DNA of 58,681 bases from an uncultured Pirellulaceae bacterium (GTDB lineage: Bacteria > Planctomycetota > Planctomycetia > Pirellulales > Pirellulaceae). Location of the stretch: NCBI GenBank assembly GCA_938010615.1, contig CALLUY010000028.1, positions 1 through 58,681 of the forward strand. The letters are read 5' to 3'. The position numbers were made by a program, and so were the translations under genes. Positions 35,342 through 44,137 of the stretch are shown here, in pieces (position 1 is the first letter of the stretch; each line of letters starts with the position of its first letter). The notes beneath the pieces were generated by a model. The model was given only the letters and a program-made list of their open reading frames with translations. It was not told the origin of the DNA and searched no databases.

Positions 35342-35728
35342 ATGAAGACCGTTCTGTTTGATTGTTTTCTGATTGGCGCCGGTGGTTTTGCGGGTGCAAT
35401 CTGCCGCTACGGAATCGCTGCTGCGAGCCGACAGTTGTGGGAGACTTCTTTTCCGATCGGAACATTGGTTGCCAATGTGATTGGCTGCTTTTTGGTTGGA
35501 GTTCTAATCGGCAGCGGACATGAAGAAGCGAATCGAAACTTAAAATTGCTTTTTGGCGTCGGGTTTCTCGGAGCACTCACAACGTTCTCCACTTTCGGAG
35601 CAGAAACGGTTTCTCACGCAAGCGAACAGAGCTACGGAATCGCGGCTGGCAACGTCGCAATGAACCTCGTCGTAGGCTTGGCCGCGGTGATGGCTGGGCT
35701 GTGGTTGGGGAAAAAGTTTGCCGCGTGA
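35342..35728 (+). CDS. crcB: Fluoride channel CrcB/Fluc
   Basis: A 128-residue small membrane protein that exports fluoride as a dual-topology dimer. Family marks: GAGGFAGAICRYGI, then TLVANVIGCFLVGVLIG with the pore Asn, and GFLGALTTFSTFGAET with the Phe-box and Na-binding turn. Four membrane helices are visible. The start at 35342 follows the SDR stop by 9 bp, so the two may be co-transcribed; the longer open frame from 35093 lies inside the SDR gene. No fluoride riboswitch is seen. Confidence 0.95.
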   Translation: MKTVLFDCFLIGAGGFAGAICRYGIAAASRQLWETSFPIGTLVANVIGCFLVGVLIGSGHEEANRNLKLLFGVGFLGALTTFSTFGAETVSHASEQSYGIAAGNVAMNLVVGLAAVMAGLWLGKKFAA

Positions 35729-35764
35729 CCTTCACACCAAGACGGGAAGGTGATGATCGTCGAA

Positions 35765-36193
35765 CTAATACGTGCCCGTCTTCACTAACACAAGCTTCGG
35801 ACGTTGGATCGATTCGTATGAATTCACCTCCACCATCAACTCCGATTTCGTGTTGTAGCTTTCGTGAAAGATCTCTTTCCCATCAACAATCTTCGACACG
35901 ATCACACGATAGCGATCGTGGCGAATCTGTTTCGAGTCTCTAGAATCAACTTCCAAAACAAATTCACCGCGATCGTTGCTGAGGCCCGAAGCGATTTGGA
36001 TGCCCGTTTCCCCAGCCTTCTTCGTGCTCTGAGGAACGAACACGACTTTGACTCCGGAAACAGCCTGACCATCGAGCAAAACCTCACCCGTGACCTGACA
36101 CATGTTGGGTTGCGAAACTCGGTCGGGGTCACAACCACTAAATAGTAGCAATGTCAGTGCCACAAATACGCATGTGAGTTGCTTTCGTTTCAT
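35765..36193 (-). CDS. Lipoprotein with carboxypeptidase-regulatory-like (transthyretin-fold) domain
   Basis: A 142-residue lipoprotein. The start at 36193 gives a signal with lipobox LLFSGC (Cys near residue 20). The rest is one beta-sandwich: CQVTGEVLLDGQAVSGVKVVFVPQS, then GLSNDRGEFVLEV, RYRVIVSKI. This plan (VTGxVxLDGxPVxGAxVxF) is repeated many times in planctomycete genomes, where such lipoproteins follow DUF1559 genes; here none adjoins it. The function is unknown. It is 38 bp downstream of the tatD-like gene on the same strand. Confidence 0.85.
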   Translation of the reverse strand: MKRKQLTCVFVALTLLLFSGCDPDRVSQPNMCQVTGEVLLDGQAVSGVKVVFVPQSTKKAGETGIQIASGLSNDRGEFVLEVDSRDSKQIRHDRYRVIVSKIVDGKEIFHESYNTKSELMVEVNSYESIQRPKLVLVKTGTY

Positions 36194-36231
36194 TGGCTTC
36201 GTTCCACGAAGATACTGCTGACCGATCGACA

Positions 36232-37002
36232 TCATAGACCGAAAACCCGATTCGCGTTCTCGAAAGTTTGCGCTGCGAACTCCGCAACCGTGACCCCACG
36301 AACTTCCGCAAGGCACTCAGCAGTACTTTCAACTCGCATTGGCAAGTTCGGACGCTTGCTGCGAAAGGGATGAGGCGAAAGATAAGGACTGTCGGTCTCG
36401 ATCAAAATCCGATCGTCAGGAATTAGCTTGGCGACTTCTCGAAGTTCAGTCGACTTCTTGAACGTCACCATGCCCGCGAAGCTAATATACATATCCAAAT
36501 CCAGACACCGCTTCGCCGCGTCAGCAGAGCCCGCAAACGAGTGCATGATTCCGATGATGCGACCGCCGCGAGCAGACGACTCCAACGTTTCAATCATTTC
36601 CGATTCACATTCGCGAGTGTGAATGACGAGCGGTTTTTGCTTTTCGAAACTGAGATCAATGTGCCGCGAAAACCATTTTAACTGCACGTCGAATGGACAA
36701 TCGTCCCAATACTTGTCCAAGCCCGTTTCACCAATCGCAACCACAACCGGATCGTCCACGATCTCTAATATCGCTTGCCAATGCGATTCATCGAACTTGG
36801 CACAGTAGTTCGGATGGAGTCCAACGGCGGCGAAAACGTCGGCATGCTTTTTTGCCAATTCCAGACAACGTTGGCTCGAACGCGGGTCCGTTCCGATCGC
36901 GTTGATCCGCATCGAACCTTGATCAACCAGAGCAAGAATCTCGTCCAAGTGCGGCTGGAGCTGTTCGCTATCAAGGTGTGCATGCGTGTCAAATAGTTGC
37001 AT
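36232..37002 (-). CDS. TatD-family metal-dependent DNase
   Basis: A 256-residue TIM-barrel hydrolase. All the metal-binding motifs are seen in order: FDTHAHLD at the N-terminus, FAAVGLHPN, AIGETGLDKYWD, LVIHTRE, IGIMHSFAG and ILIETDSPYLSPHPFR. TatD enzymes are Mg-dependent 3'-5' DNases with roles in repair and DNA turnover. The length is standard. A start at 37002 fits the family; no strong Shine-Dalgarno is seen. Confidence 0.93.
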   Translation of the reverse strand: MQLFDTHAHLDSEQLQPHLDEILALVDQGSMRINAIGTDPRSSQRCLELAKKHADVFAAVGLHPNYCAKFDESHWQAILEIVDDPVVVAIGETGLDKYWDDCPFDVQLKWFSRHIDLSFEKQKPLVIHTRECESEMIETLESSARGGRIIGIMHSFAGSADAAKRCLDLDMYISFAGMVTFKKSTELREVAKLIPDDRILIETDSPYLSPHPFRSKRPNLPMRVESTAECLAEVRGVTVAEFAAQTFENANRVFGL

Positions 37003-37162
37003 CGAGCTAAGGCAGGCAAAGTTTGAGGGCTGGAATCCGGATTTGTCGTCAGAAACCGAATAGTTTTACAAACTTCATCATACCGAATGTCGAGCTTTTA
37101 AGAACAGCGCAGATCCTGAATCCCGTTTGGTTCGTGCGCTTCATCACCTACATTCAAATTTG

Positions 37163-39832
37163 ATGTCGATGACCCAGCGGCGCGTAACCAACCATTTTGC
37201 TTGGGCGCTTGCCATTTTTCTGATGGCCAGTTTGTTGCTGTGTGGTTGTACGCGCCAGTGGTATCGCAAAGCCGCCGATCGTGACGCGAACTGTCTGATC
37301 AAAAGTCGCCAATTCGACGATCGCTGGGACATTCCTGATCGAGCCGTCGAACCGAATGCTACTTCTCGGCTGGCTGACCCAAACAATCCGGACTGCGGAC
37401 CGCTTCCGCCGGACGATCCTGCCGCCCACTGCTACATGCAGAAACCGTACGGATCCAAGCGACGGATCGAATATTGGGACCGTCGTGGAACGGGAGCAAT
37501 GGTTGACGCCGAACAGTGGCTTCAGTATCTGCCGTACAACGATGATGGCGAAGTCGTCCTCACGAAGGAACTTGCTGTCGATCTGGCGTTGTTGCACAGT
37601 CGCGATTTTCAGGGGCAAGTCGAACAACTCTACCTCGAAGCGCTGGCACTTTCACAAAATCGATTCGCATTCGACATTCAATGGGCGGGTGGAACAGGAG
37701 CTTCGGTCGCTTTGGATGGCGCTGAAGCGACGCCTCAGACACTCAACAACCCTAGTCGCCTTTCAGCGTCGCGAAACTTTGCTGCTGGCGGCCAACTGGT
37801 GGTCGACTTGTTGAATTCAGTCACGTATCAATTTGGCGGCGGACAATCGAACTTCGCGACGGGCAACTTGCTGTTCCGACTGACCCAGCCGCTACTTCGC
37901 AACGCGTTTCGGCACGTTCGCACAGAAGGACTCACGCAAAGCGAACGAAGCTTACTCTATTCAGTAAGAGACTTCGCACGATTCCGGCGACAGTTCTATC
38001 AGCGAATCGTTCAACAGTATCTGAACTTGCTCAGCCAATCACAACAGATTCGAATTGAGGAAGAAAACATTCGAAACCTCGACTTGAACCTGACTCGAGC
38101 CCAAATTCAATACAACCAAGGAACGATTTCGCAGATTGAAGTTGACCAGATTTTTCAAAACAAACAAAACGGTCGAATCTCATTGATCGGCGCGAAGCAG
38201 TCACTTCAGGCCGCGCAGGACCAATTCAAATTTGAACTCGGATTGCCCGCGAAGGTGAACATCAAACTCGACGAGTCGATACTCGATCCGTTCAAGTTGA
38301 ATTCCGATGAAATCGAAGCATTGCAAACGCAAGCCGACGATTTGGTCAAATCGCTTTTGAAGTACATTCCGCCAATCGAAGCGCCCAAGGACTTTATCGC
38401 CGAATCCTACGGAAAGCTAAAGCAACTGCACGCAACCGCGGAATCACTTCAACCTAAAGTCTTAGCTGAGATGGAACAGTGGAAGACGCGCATCGAGGAA
38501 GCGACTGCCGCCGCGGTCGCCGATCAGGATCAGCAACTTGAACTTGAATTGCAAGCGGACCTCGCGTTGCGAATTGAACAGGCGGTGAAAAAACTGAAAG
38601 CCAAACTTGAGGTCACTGGAAAGCTGATTGCAAAGAGCGAAAAATCATTTACTAATCCGGAAGTAGAAACGTCCAAGATTGACAAGCCTGAGCCAGAGTT
38701 CAACGCTTCAGATCCGGAAGCCCCTCCTTCACCAGATCAGGCCGAGATCGCGGAGATGTTGGGCAAACTGAGCACGGAGAACCAGAAAACTCCTGCCGTC
38801 GTGGCGTTCAATCGTCTTGTCGACACCAACTCGGAACTGATGGCCAACATCAGCGACCTGTTTGTCGCTCAAACGAAAATTCGACTTTTCCTGATCGACA
38901 TCACGCCCGTCGACATCGACGAAGCAACCGCAGTCAGAATTGCATTGTCAAATCGGCTAGACTTGATGAACGATAAAGCCAGGGTTGTTGACCGCTATCG
39001 CGCCGTCGAAATCGCAGCCGATCAACTGGAGAGTGATTTAAACTTCACCGCCAGCGCCGATCTTCGCACCGACCCAGACCGCGACAACGGGCTTCGCTTC
39101 GATGGTGAATCAAGTCGATACAGCGCCGGCTTGCAGTTCGATGGGCCGCTAAACCGATTCGCCGAACGCAATGCCTACCGTAGCGCTCAAATTTCGTATC
39201 AGCAACAACGACGATCGTACATGGCGTCGGAGGATTCGATCGTCAATCAAGTACGTAGCGATCTGAGAAGCCTGTCGCAAAGCCGCTTCAATTTTCAGAC
39301 GACTCGGCAACAGCTAATTGCCGCGGCACGACAAGTAGACTTTTCGCGTGGACAGGTCCAAAACCCGCCGCCCGGAAGTGACTCAAGTATCACGCGAAAC
39401 CTGTTGGATTCGCTTGCTGACTTGAGAAATGCTCGAAACGGATTGATCTCCAGTTGGTTAAACTATGAAGTTGCTCGCATTGGACTGTTCGTTGATTTAG
39501 AATTGCTATTACTGGACGAACAAGGTCGCTGGATCAACGCCGACGAACAGCTTCAATACGACCAAGGATCCGTTGAGGTACTTCTGCCTCAAGCCAACGA
39601 TCTCGAATTCGAGCAGATCGATTCTGAGGAAATCGAAATTGACATCGAGCCACCAGATCCGGGGCCACTCGAAACCGTCCCTGATCCCGAAGAACTTCCT
39701 GAACTCAAACTGTTAGACGCTGCCAAGGTGAATGGCAATGAATCATCCCAAACAACTGAACGACCAGAGCGAGTCTCTCGAGAGCAAAGCAATCGACGAA
39801 GCTCCCGCTCGAGGGACCTCCTTCGAAGATAG
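37163..39832 (+). CDS. TolC-family outer-membrane lipoprotein, enlarged
   Basis: An 889-residue protein, about twice the length of E. coli TolC. The N-terminal signal ends in a lipobox (SLLLCGC). The ATG at 37163 (or 37169) is chosen for this signal over a TTG at 37127. After an ~110-residue extension, TolC-type coiled repeats appear: LALSQNRFAFDIQW, LLFRLTQPLLRNAFRH, QQYLNLLSQSQQIRIEEENI and later SNRLDLMNDKARVVDRYRAVEIAADQLESDL, FDGPLNRFAERNAYRSAQISYQQQRR. A ~200-residue Glu/Lys-rich insert (about 415-600) separates the two halves. It should form a trimeric channel. Its 3' end overlaps the HlyD gene by 101 bp. Confidence 0.85.
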   Translation: MSMTQRRVTNHFAWALAIFLMASLLLCGCTRQWYRKAADRDANCLIKSRQFDDRWDIPDRAVEPNATSRLADPNNPDCGPLPPDDPAAHCYMQKPYGSKRRIEYWDRRGTGAMVDAEQWLQYLPYNDDGEVVLTKELAVDLALLHSRDFQGQVEQLYLEALALSQNRFAFDIQWAGGTGASVALDGAEATPQTLNNPSRLSASRNFAAGGQLVVDLLNSVTYQFGGGQSNFATGNLLFRLTQPLLRNAFRHVRTEGLTQSERSLLYSVRDFARFRRQFYQRIVQQYLNLLSQSQQIRIEEENIRNLDLNLTRAQIQYNQGTISQIEVDQIFQNKQNGRISLIGAKQSLQAAQDQFKFELGLPAKVNIKLDESILDPFKLNSDEIEALQTQADDLVKSLLKYIPPIEAPKDFIAESYGKLKQLHATAESLQPKVLAEMEQWKTRIEEATAAAVADQDQQLELELQADLALRIEQAVKKLKAKLEVTGKLIAKSEKSFTNPEVETSKIDKPEPEFNASDPEAPPSPDQAEIAEMLGKLSTENQKTPAVVAFNRLVDTNSELMANISDLFVAQTKIRLFLIDITPVDIDEATAVRIALSNRLDLMNDKARVVDRYRAVEIAADQLESDLNFTASADLRTDPDRDNGLRFDGESSRYSAGLQFDGPLNRFAERNAYRSAQISYQQQRRSYMASEDSIVNQVRSDLRSLSQSRFNFQTTRQQLIAAARQVDFSRGQVQNPPPGSDSSITRNLLDSLADLRNARNGLISSWLNYEVARIGLFVDLELLLLDEQGRWINADEQLQYDQGSVEVLLPQANDLEFEQIDSEEIEIDIEPPDPGPLETVPDPEELPELKLLDAAKVNGNESSQTTERPERVSREQSNRRSSRSRDLLRR

Positions 39833-41600
39833 CACCTCGCCATCGAATGGATCGAAGTCTCTCTGGCGGCGATGGATTGCGCTGATCCTGATTCTCGGAC
39901 TCGTCGGAGTCGGCGGCTGGCTGTTGATCGATCGCTTTTCCGCTTCTCGATCGGTTGATCCCGACATTCCGGTCGCCCAAGTCAAACGAATCAATCTTCG
40001 CGACACCATCATTGAACGCGGCACGCTTTCGAGCCAACAATCGATCGAGATCAATTGCGAGATGGATCGCTGGGAGAACAAGATCATCTCGATCCTTCCC
40101 GAGGGCACCGTCGTCAAGAAAGGCCAAATCGTTGTTCGTTTTGACAGCTCGCGTCTTGAAGAGAGAATCGCGGAATACAAGCAGAATGTTGCCGAGTATC
40201 GATCGGCGCTACAAAACGCCAAAGAAGAATTGATCGTTCAGAAGAAAGATAACGAGTCGGCAATACGCGTCGCAGAACAGGCACTTGATTTCGCCGAAAT
40301 CGATCGAGACAAGTATCTGTATGGCGATTTCAAAGTTAGTCTGTCTGACATCGATGGCTCAATTTCTGAGCAAAAGGCGACGGTCGTTCGCACAAAACGA
40401 GACGTCGACAACACACGCATCCTCGTTGAAAAAGGATTCGTCGGCCTTGAGGCATTGCGAGCGCGAGAACAAGAATTGCGAAGCGTTTCACTTCGGTACG
40501 ATCGCGACATGCAGAAACGAGTCATGCTGCTGAAGTATGATCACCCAAAGATGAAGAAGGAACACAAAAGCAAAGTCAAGGAAGCCAACTTCAAACTCAA
40601 AACCGAAAAGGCGCTCGCGAAATCTCGATTGGCTCAAAAGAAACAGGCGGTCGAGGGGAAAGCGAACGAACTGAAACTGCGAGAGGATCGACTCAAGGAG
40701 CTCAAGAAGAGCATGGATAAAGCGATCGTCAAAGCACCTGCTTCGGGAACGCTGGCTTACAGCCACGGCAATTGGCGAGACGATGAAATTCGCGAAGGTG
40801 GAATCGTCCACGAAGGCCAAACATTGATGTACTTGCCCAACATGCGAAGCATGCAAGTCGAAGTCGGTGTTCACGAATCGCTGGTCAGCAAAGTAAAACC
40901 CAAACAACCGGCCGCGATTCGAATCGACTCCTATCCTGGAATTCCATTCACTGGCAGCGTCAAAAGTGTCGCTCCATTGGCTGATTCCGGATACCGCGTC
41001 ACGGCAAAGAACTACAAAACGATCATCACCATTGATGACATTCCCGAAGACGTTGCGCTCAAGCCGGGAATGACGGCACAAGTTGAATTGTTGATCGGCT
41101 ACTATCCTGACGTCGTTGTCGTTCCGGTCCAGGCCGTCGCCAGTCACAACGACCGCAAGTTCGTCTATCGCAAATCAGCCGACGGAGAATTCAAGCGTAC
41201 GGAAATTGAAGCTGGACGTTCGAACATTTCCTTCCTTGAAGTCACCGACGGGCTCAAGGAGAGCGATGAAATTGCGTTGGACGCATTCCAGCGCGCCGCG
41301 GATGATTTCGGCGACCTCGAAAACCTTGCAGAGAGCACACTATCCAAGGCGGCAAAAAGCCTCGACACGGATGTGCTTAGCGAGATCGAAAATGCTGAGC
41401 AAAAAGCCAAAGAGGCTGAAGAGGACGCTGGCAAAGTCGATCCGGAAGCTCCGCCAACGGTGATCGAAATAAAACCGGACCCGGAAGCTCCACCGACGGT
41501 TGACCCCAACGCGGACATCGAAACGACCACCGCCGAAGCGGAGAACAGCGAGGTTGGAACGACCTCGGAGGAAGCGAAAGCCTTTTCAGTCACGAAGTGA
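39732..41600 (+). CDS. HlyD/MFP-type adaptor with inner-membrane anchor
   Basis: A 622-residue protein. One membrane helix lies near 48-66 (RWIALILILGLVGVGGWLL). The first lipoyl half is ISILPEGTVVKKGQIVVRFD, then a long coiled hairpin (about 130-325), the second lipoyl half VKAPASGTLAYSHGNWR, and a barrel domain with DVALKPGMTAQVELLIGYYPDVVVVPVQAV. The tail (from ~520) is acidic, with a repeated PEAPPTV, and ends KAFSVTK. The last five codons and TGA lie inside a palindromic repeat (41584-41606), so the original C-terminus may have been changed by it. The start overlaps TolC by 101 bp; a later start is possible. No permease or ATPase gene follows. Confidence 0.85.
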   Translation: MAMNHPKQLNDQSESLESKAIDEAPARGTSFEDSTSPSNGSKSLWRRWIALILILGLVGVGGWLLIDRFSASRSVDPDIPVAQVKRINLRDTIIERGTLSSQQSIEINCEMDRWENKIISILPEGTVVKKGQIVVRFDSSRLEERIAEYKQNVAEYRSALQNAKEELIVQKKDNESAIRVAEQALDFAEIDRDKYLYGDFKVSLSDIDGSISEQKATVVRTKRDVDNTRILVEKGFVGLEALRAREQELRSVSLRYDRDMQKRVMLLKYDHPKMKKEHKSKVKEANFKLKTEKALAKSRLAQKKQAVEGKANELKLREDRLKELKKSMDKAIVKAPASGTLAYSHGNWRDDEIREGGIVHEGQTLMYLPNMRSMQVEVGVHESLVSKVKPKQPAAIRIDSYPGIPFTGSVKSVAPLADSGYRVTAKNYKTIITIDDIPEDVALKPGMTAQVELLIGYYPDVVVVPVQAVASHNDRKFVYRKSADGEFKRTEIEAGRSNISFLEVTDGLKESDEIALDAFQRAADDFGDLENLAESTLSKAAKSLDTDVLSEIENAEQKAKEAEEDAGKVDPEAPPTVIEIKPDPEAPPTVDPNADIETTTAEAENSEVGTTSEEAKAFSVTK

Positions 41601-41805
41601 CGACATGCTCTAGCCATGGACGTCAGTCCGTGGAAACGTTGATGCATTAATCGGTAGTCCTGAAAGGACGGCAGGGAAATTGCCGTAGCTCAAAGCTGGG
41701 CTCCTGCCGTGCCTTCGGCACTCTGCAGCGATTCCTCGAACGTGACCATGGACTTGCGTCCATGGCTAAAACATGCCGTGCTTTCAGCACTAAACATTTC
41801 AACTT
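41584..41805 (+). repeat. Element B-like repeat with inverted core
   Basis: Both flanks match the repeat at 105-347 in the same direction: tttcagtcacgaagtgacga at the left, and acatgccgtgctttcagcac at the right, then a degenerate end. The core between the 20-bp palindromes (41614-41633 and 41746-41765) is 112 bp and matches the core at 169-281 only as the reverse complement, at roughly 85% by eye. The left end overlaps the HlyD gene's final codons. Confidence 0.75.
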
Positions 41806-41855
41806 AAAACTTAGCCGCAATGATGCTGGGGCAAGATGCCCCAACCGCGGCTGCT

Positions 41856-43733
41856 CTATTCTTCTTCATCTGGGCGAACAAGTTTCAAATCGATAGTCTG
41901 CTCTTTGCCTTCACGAAGAATGAGCAACTTAACCGTTGAGCCTTTGTCGCGACGGATTACCTTGCGAAGGCCACGACGATTCTTGAGTTCGTCTTCACCC
42001 CATTTGACGATCACATCGCCCTGCAACAGTCCGGCGGCCTCCGCGATCGAATCACGGGCAACCATTGCGATGACAAGTTGCCCATCGCCGTTAGGCGATG
42101 CGTTAACTCCCAAACGAAACGGGCCTGTGTAGGAGTATCGAGGTCGTTTCTCAGTGCTGACCAATTCGTCCATGAACGCTTCGGTGAAGTCAATCACTTT
42201 GACGGCACCTTCGCAATCAATGGTGGCAAAATCGTCGTCAGGTGTGTGATAGGTGTCGGTGAGTCCGGTGTGGATAAACGTGTTCGGAATCTTCTTTTCA
42301 TTGAACGGAAGATGATCGCTGCCGCCAAAGCCAGCTTCCGGTTTTTGCAGATCGAAGTTGAAATCAGTGTTGGCAGCGTCGAACATTTTGTCGAACTGCG
42401 ATGACGTATTCCAACCGAACAAAGTCACTTTATCGTCACGCAACCAGCCGATCATGTCGAAGTTGATCATCGCAACGGTATCTTCGAGTGGGAACAGTGG
42501 ATTCTGAACGTAGTGTCTGGCACCCAACAATCCCATTTCCTCGGCCGTGAAGCAGATGAATACGATTCTTCGACCGGGCTTTTTGTCGCGAGCAGCAAAC
42601 CGACGAGCCAATTCCATGACGGCCGCAGTTCCCGTGGCGTTGTCATCGGCACCGTTGTGAATCAGCCCACGTTGGTCTCCTCGGGCACGTGAGCCGTAAG
42701 CACCATCGCCAAGGTGATCATAATGAGCACCAACGACGATCGTTTCATGAGCGTTCGGGCCTTCGCCTTCGATGACTCCGATGATGTTTGAAGTCTCCAC
42801 TCCACCAACTTCGAACTTTCCCCTGGTTGCCACTTTCCAGCCCTTCATCGTTTGAGAAAGCGGCTCCAACTCTGCATCCAATTGAGCTTCGATCGCATCA
42901 ATGGTTTCGAGTTTGTCACCCGCAGCGGTCATGACTGGCGTTTCGTTGAGCATCTTGTCAAAATCCTCACGCTTGATGTGCATGAACGGAACTCGACCGT
43001 TGTCTTGTCCAAACATATCAGCGTCAAGCAAGTCATCGTCATCTACATCTGCGGACACGTTATCGTTGACCAAGAGGATCGCAGCAGCACCCGCTTCTCG
43101 AGCAGCCTTCGCTTTGGTCGCGATGTAAGACCACTTCGTCAGATCCTTGCCATCGAAGACGCTCTCTGACATGTCCTGCTGAGGCTCGCGGCGAATCATG
43201 ACAACGACCTTTCCGTCGACGTCCATTCCGTCGTACTCGTTGAAGTTAAGTTCATCTTCGGCACTGATCCCGTAGCCAACGAATGCGAGTCCCGTATCGA
43301 CATCGAAATCACGACGGCCCAACAGCAACGAGTATTGCTCTCCTTCGGTGAGTGTGATTTTGGTTCCTGCGGGAGAGGTTAATACAAGCGACGCAGAATC
43401 CGCAGCGACTCGCTTCGAGCTGCCGACTTCCATGGTTTGGAAATACTTACCAGTACCGGTCGGATCTTTCAGTCCGGCTTCACGGTAGGCTTTGATGATG
43501 TGATCTTCTGAAAGCTTCATCTCAGGAGTTCCCGGCTTACGACCACCAAGTTCATCGGAAGCAAGATATTCGATATCGTAAGTGACTCGACTCAGAGAGT
43601 TCCCCGACTGTTGCACCTTTTTCGCAGGTGCTTCGGAAACGGCTTGTGCGTGAACGTTGGCAGTGATTGCTGATACGAAAAGGCTTCCGCATGCGAGCAG
43701 GCCGGTGAACAGAGAACGTTTCGAATGAAACAT
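41856..43733 (-). CDS. M28 zinc aminopeptidase-like protein with PA and PDZ domains
   Basis: A 625-residue exported protein. The ATG at 43733 has aaagga about 10 nt upstream and a signal peptide ending NVHAQ. Order: N-terminal peptidase part (RVTYDIEYLASDELGGRKPGTPE), PA-like insert (about 170-290, KAKAAREAGAAAILLVND), zinc-binding core ETIVVGAHYDHLG...HNGADDNATGTAAVMELARRF, FICFTAEEMGLLGARHYV (catalytic Glu pair), INFDMIGW and HTGLTDTYHTPDDDFATIDCEG (His ligand), and a C-terminal PDZ domain (ARDSIAEAAGLLQGDVIVKWG). It probably trims peptides outside the cytoplasm. Confidence 0.93.
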   Translation of the reverse strand: MFHSKRSLFTGLLACGSLFVSAITANVHAQAVSEAPAKKVQQSGNSLSRVTYDIEYLASDELGGRKPGTPEMKLSEDHIIKAYREAGLKDPTGTGKYFQTMEVGSSKRVAADSASLVLTSPAGTKITLTEGEQYSLLLGRRDFDVDTGLAFVGYGISAEDELNFNEYDGMDVDGKVVVMIRREPQQDMSESVFDGKDLTKWSYIATKAKAAREAGAAAILLVNDNVSADVDDDDLLDADMFGQDNGRVPFMHIKREDFDKMLNETPVMTAAGDKLETIDAIEAQLDAELEPLSQTMKGWKVATRGKFEVGGVETSNIIGVIEGEGPNAHETIVVGAHYDHLGDGAYGSRARGDQRGLIHNGADDNATGTAAVMELARRFAARDKKPGRRIVFICFTAEEMGLLGARHYVQNPLFPLEDTVAMINFDMIGWLRDDKVTLFGWNTSSQFDKMFDAANTDFNFDLQKPEAGFGGSDHLPFNEKKIPNTFIHTGLTDTYHTPDDDFATIDCEGAVKVIDFTEAFMDELVSTEKRPRYSYTGPFRLGVNASPNGDGQLVIAMVARDSIAEAAGLLQGDVIVKWGEDELKNRRGLRKVIRRDKGSTVKLLILREGKEQTIDLKLVRPDEEE

Positions 43734-44137
43734 CAGGAATTCCTTTTGGGGTAAACTCTCAAGAGTGAAATGGACATGCAGAGGGCATCTAGGGTAAAAC
43801 ACGCCTCACGTCGCGAAGTTTCAAATTACCACAAAACCTTTTTTGTTTCGCCGCTTAAAAAATTCTCTCTTTTGAGTCAGCAAGGCGTCTTGCCTAAGCA
43901 GAAGAATTGCGGTTCGACCCGAAACTGAAGCATAAAACCAAGCGAACCCACGTATCGTCGGTTGCTTTCAACACAAACATTCACCCCAAACACCTACTCT
44001 AACGGAAAGTTGTCGGCCACTGCGTTGTCCAAATGAGGTTTTTCGACTATCGTCGGAGCTCCGTTTTCGGCAAGATAATCTTGCGATGTCAATTCGGTCC
44101 GAATTCTCCTGTATAAAGTGCCCCAACGGTTCAGCCA
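43734..44137. other. Intergenic region between M28 peptidase and E1 genes
   Basis: A 404-base divergent gap holding both promoters. A small hairpin caaggcgtcttgcc lies near 43884. I see no defined operator, repeat copy or further gene. Confidence 0.35.
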
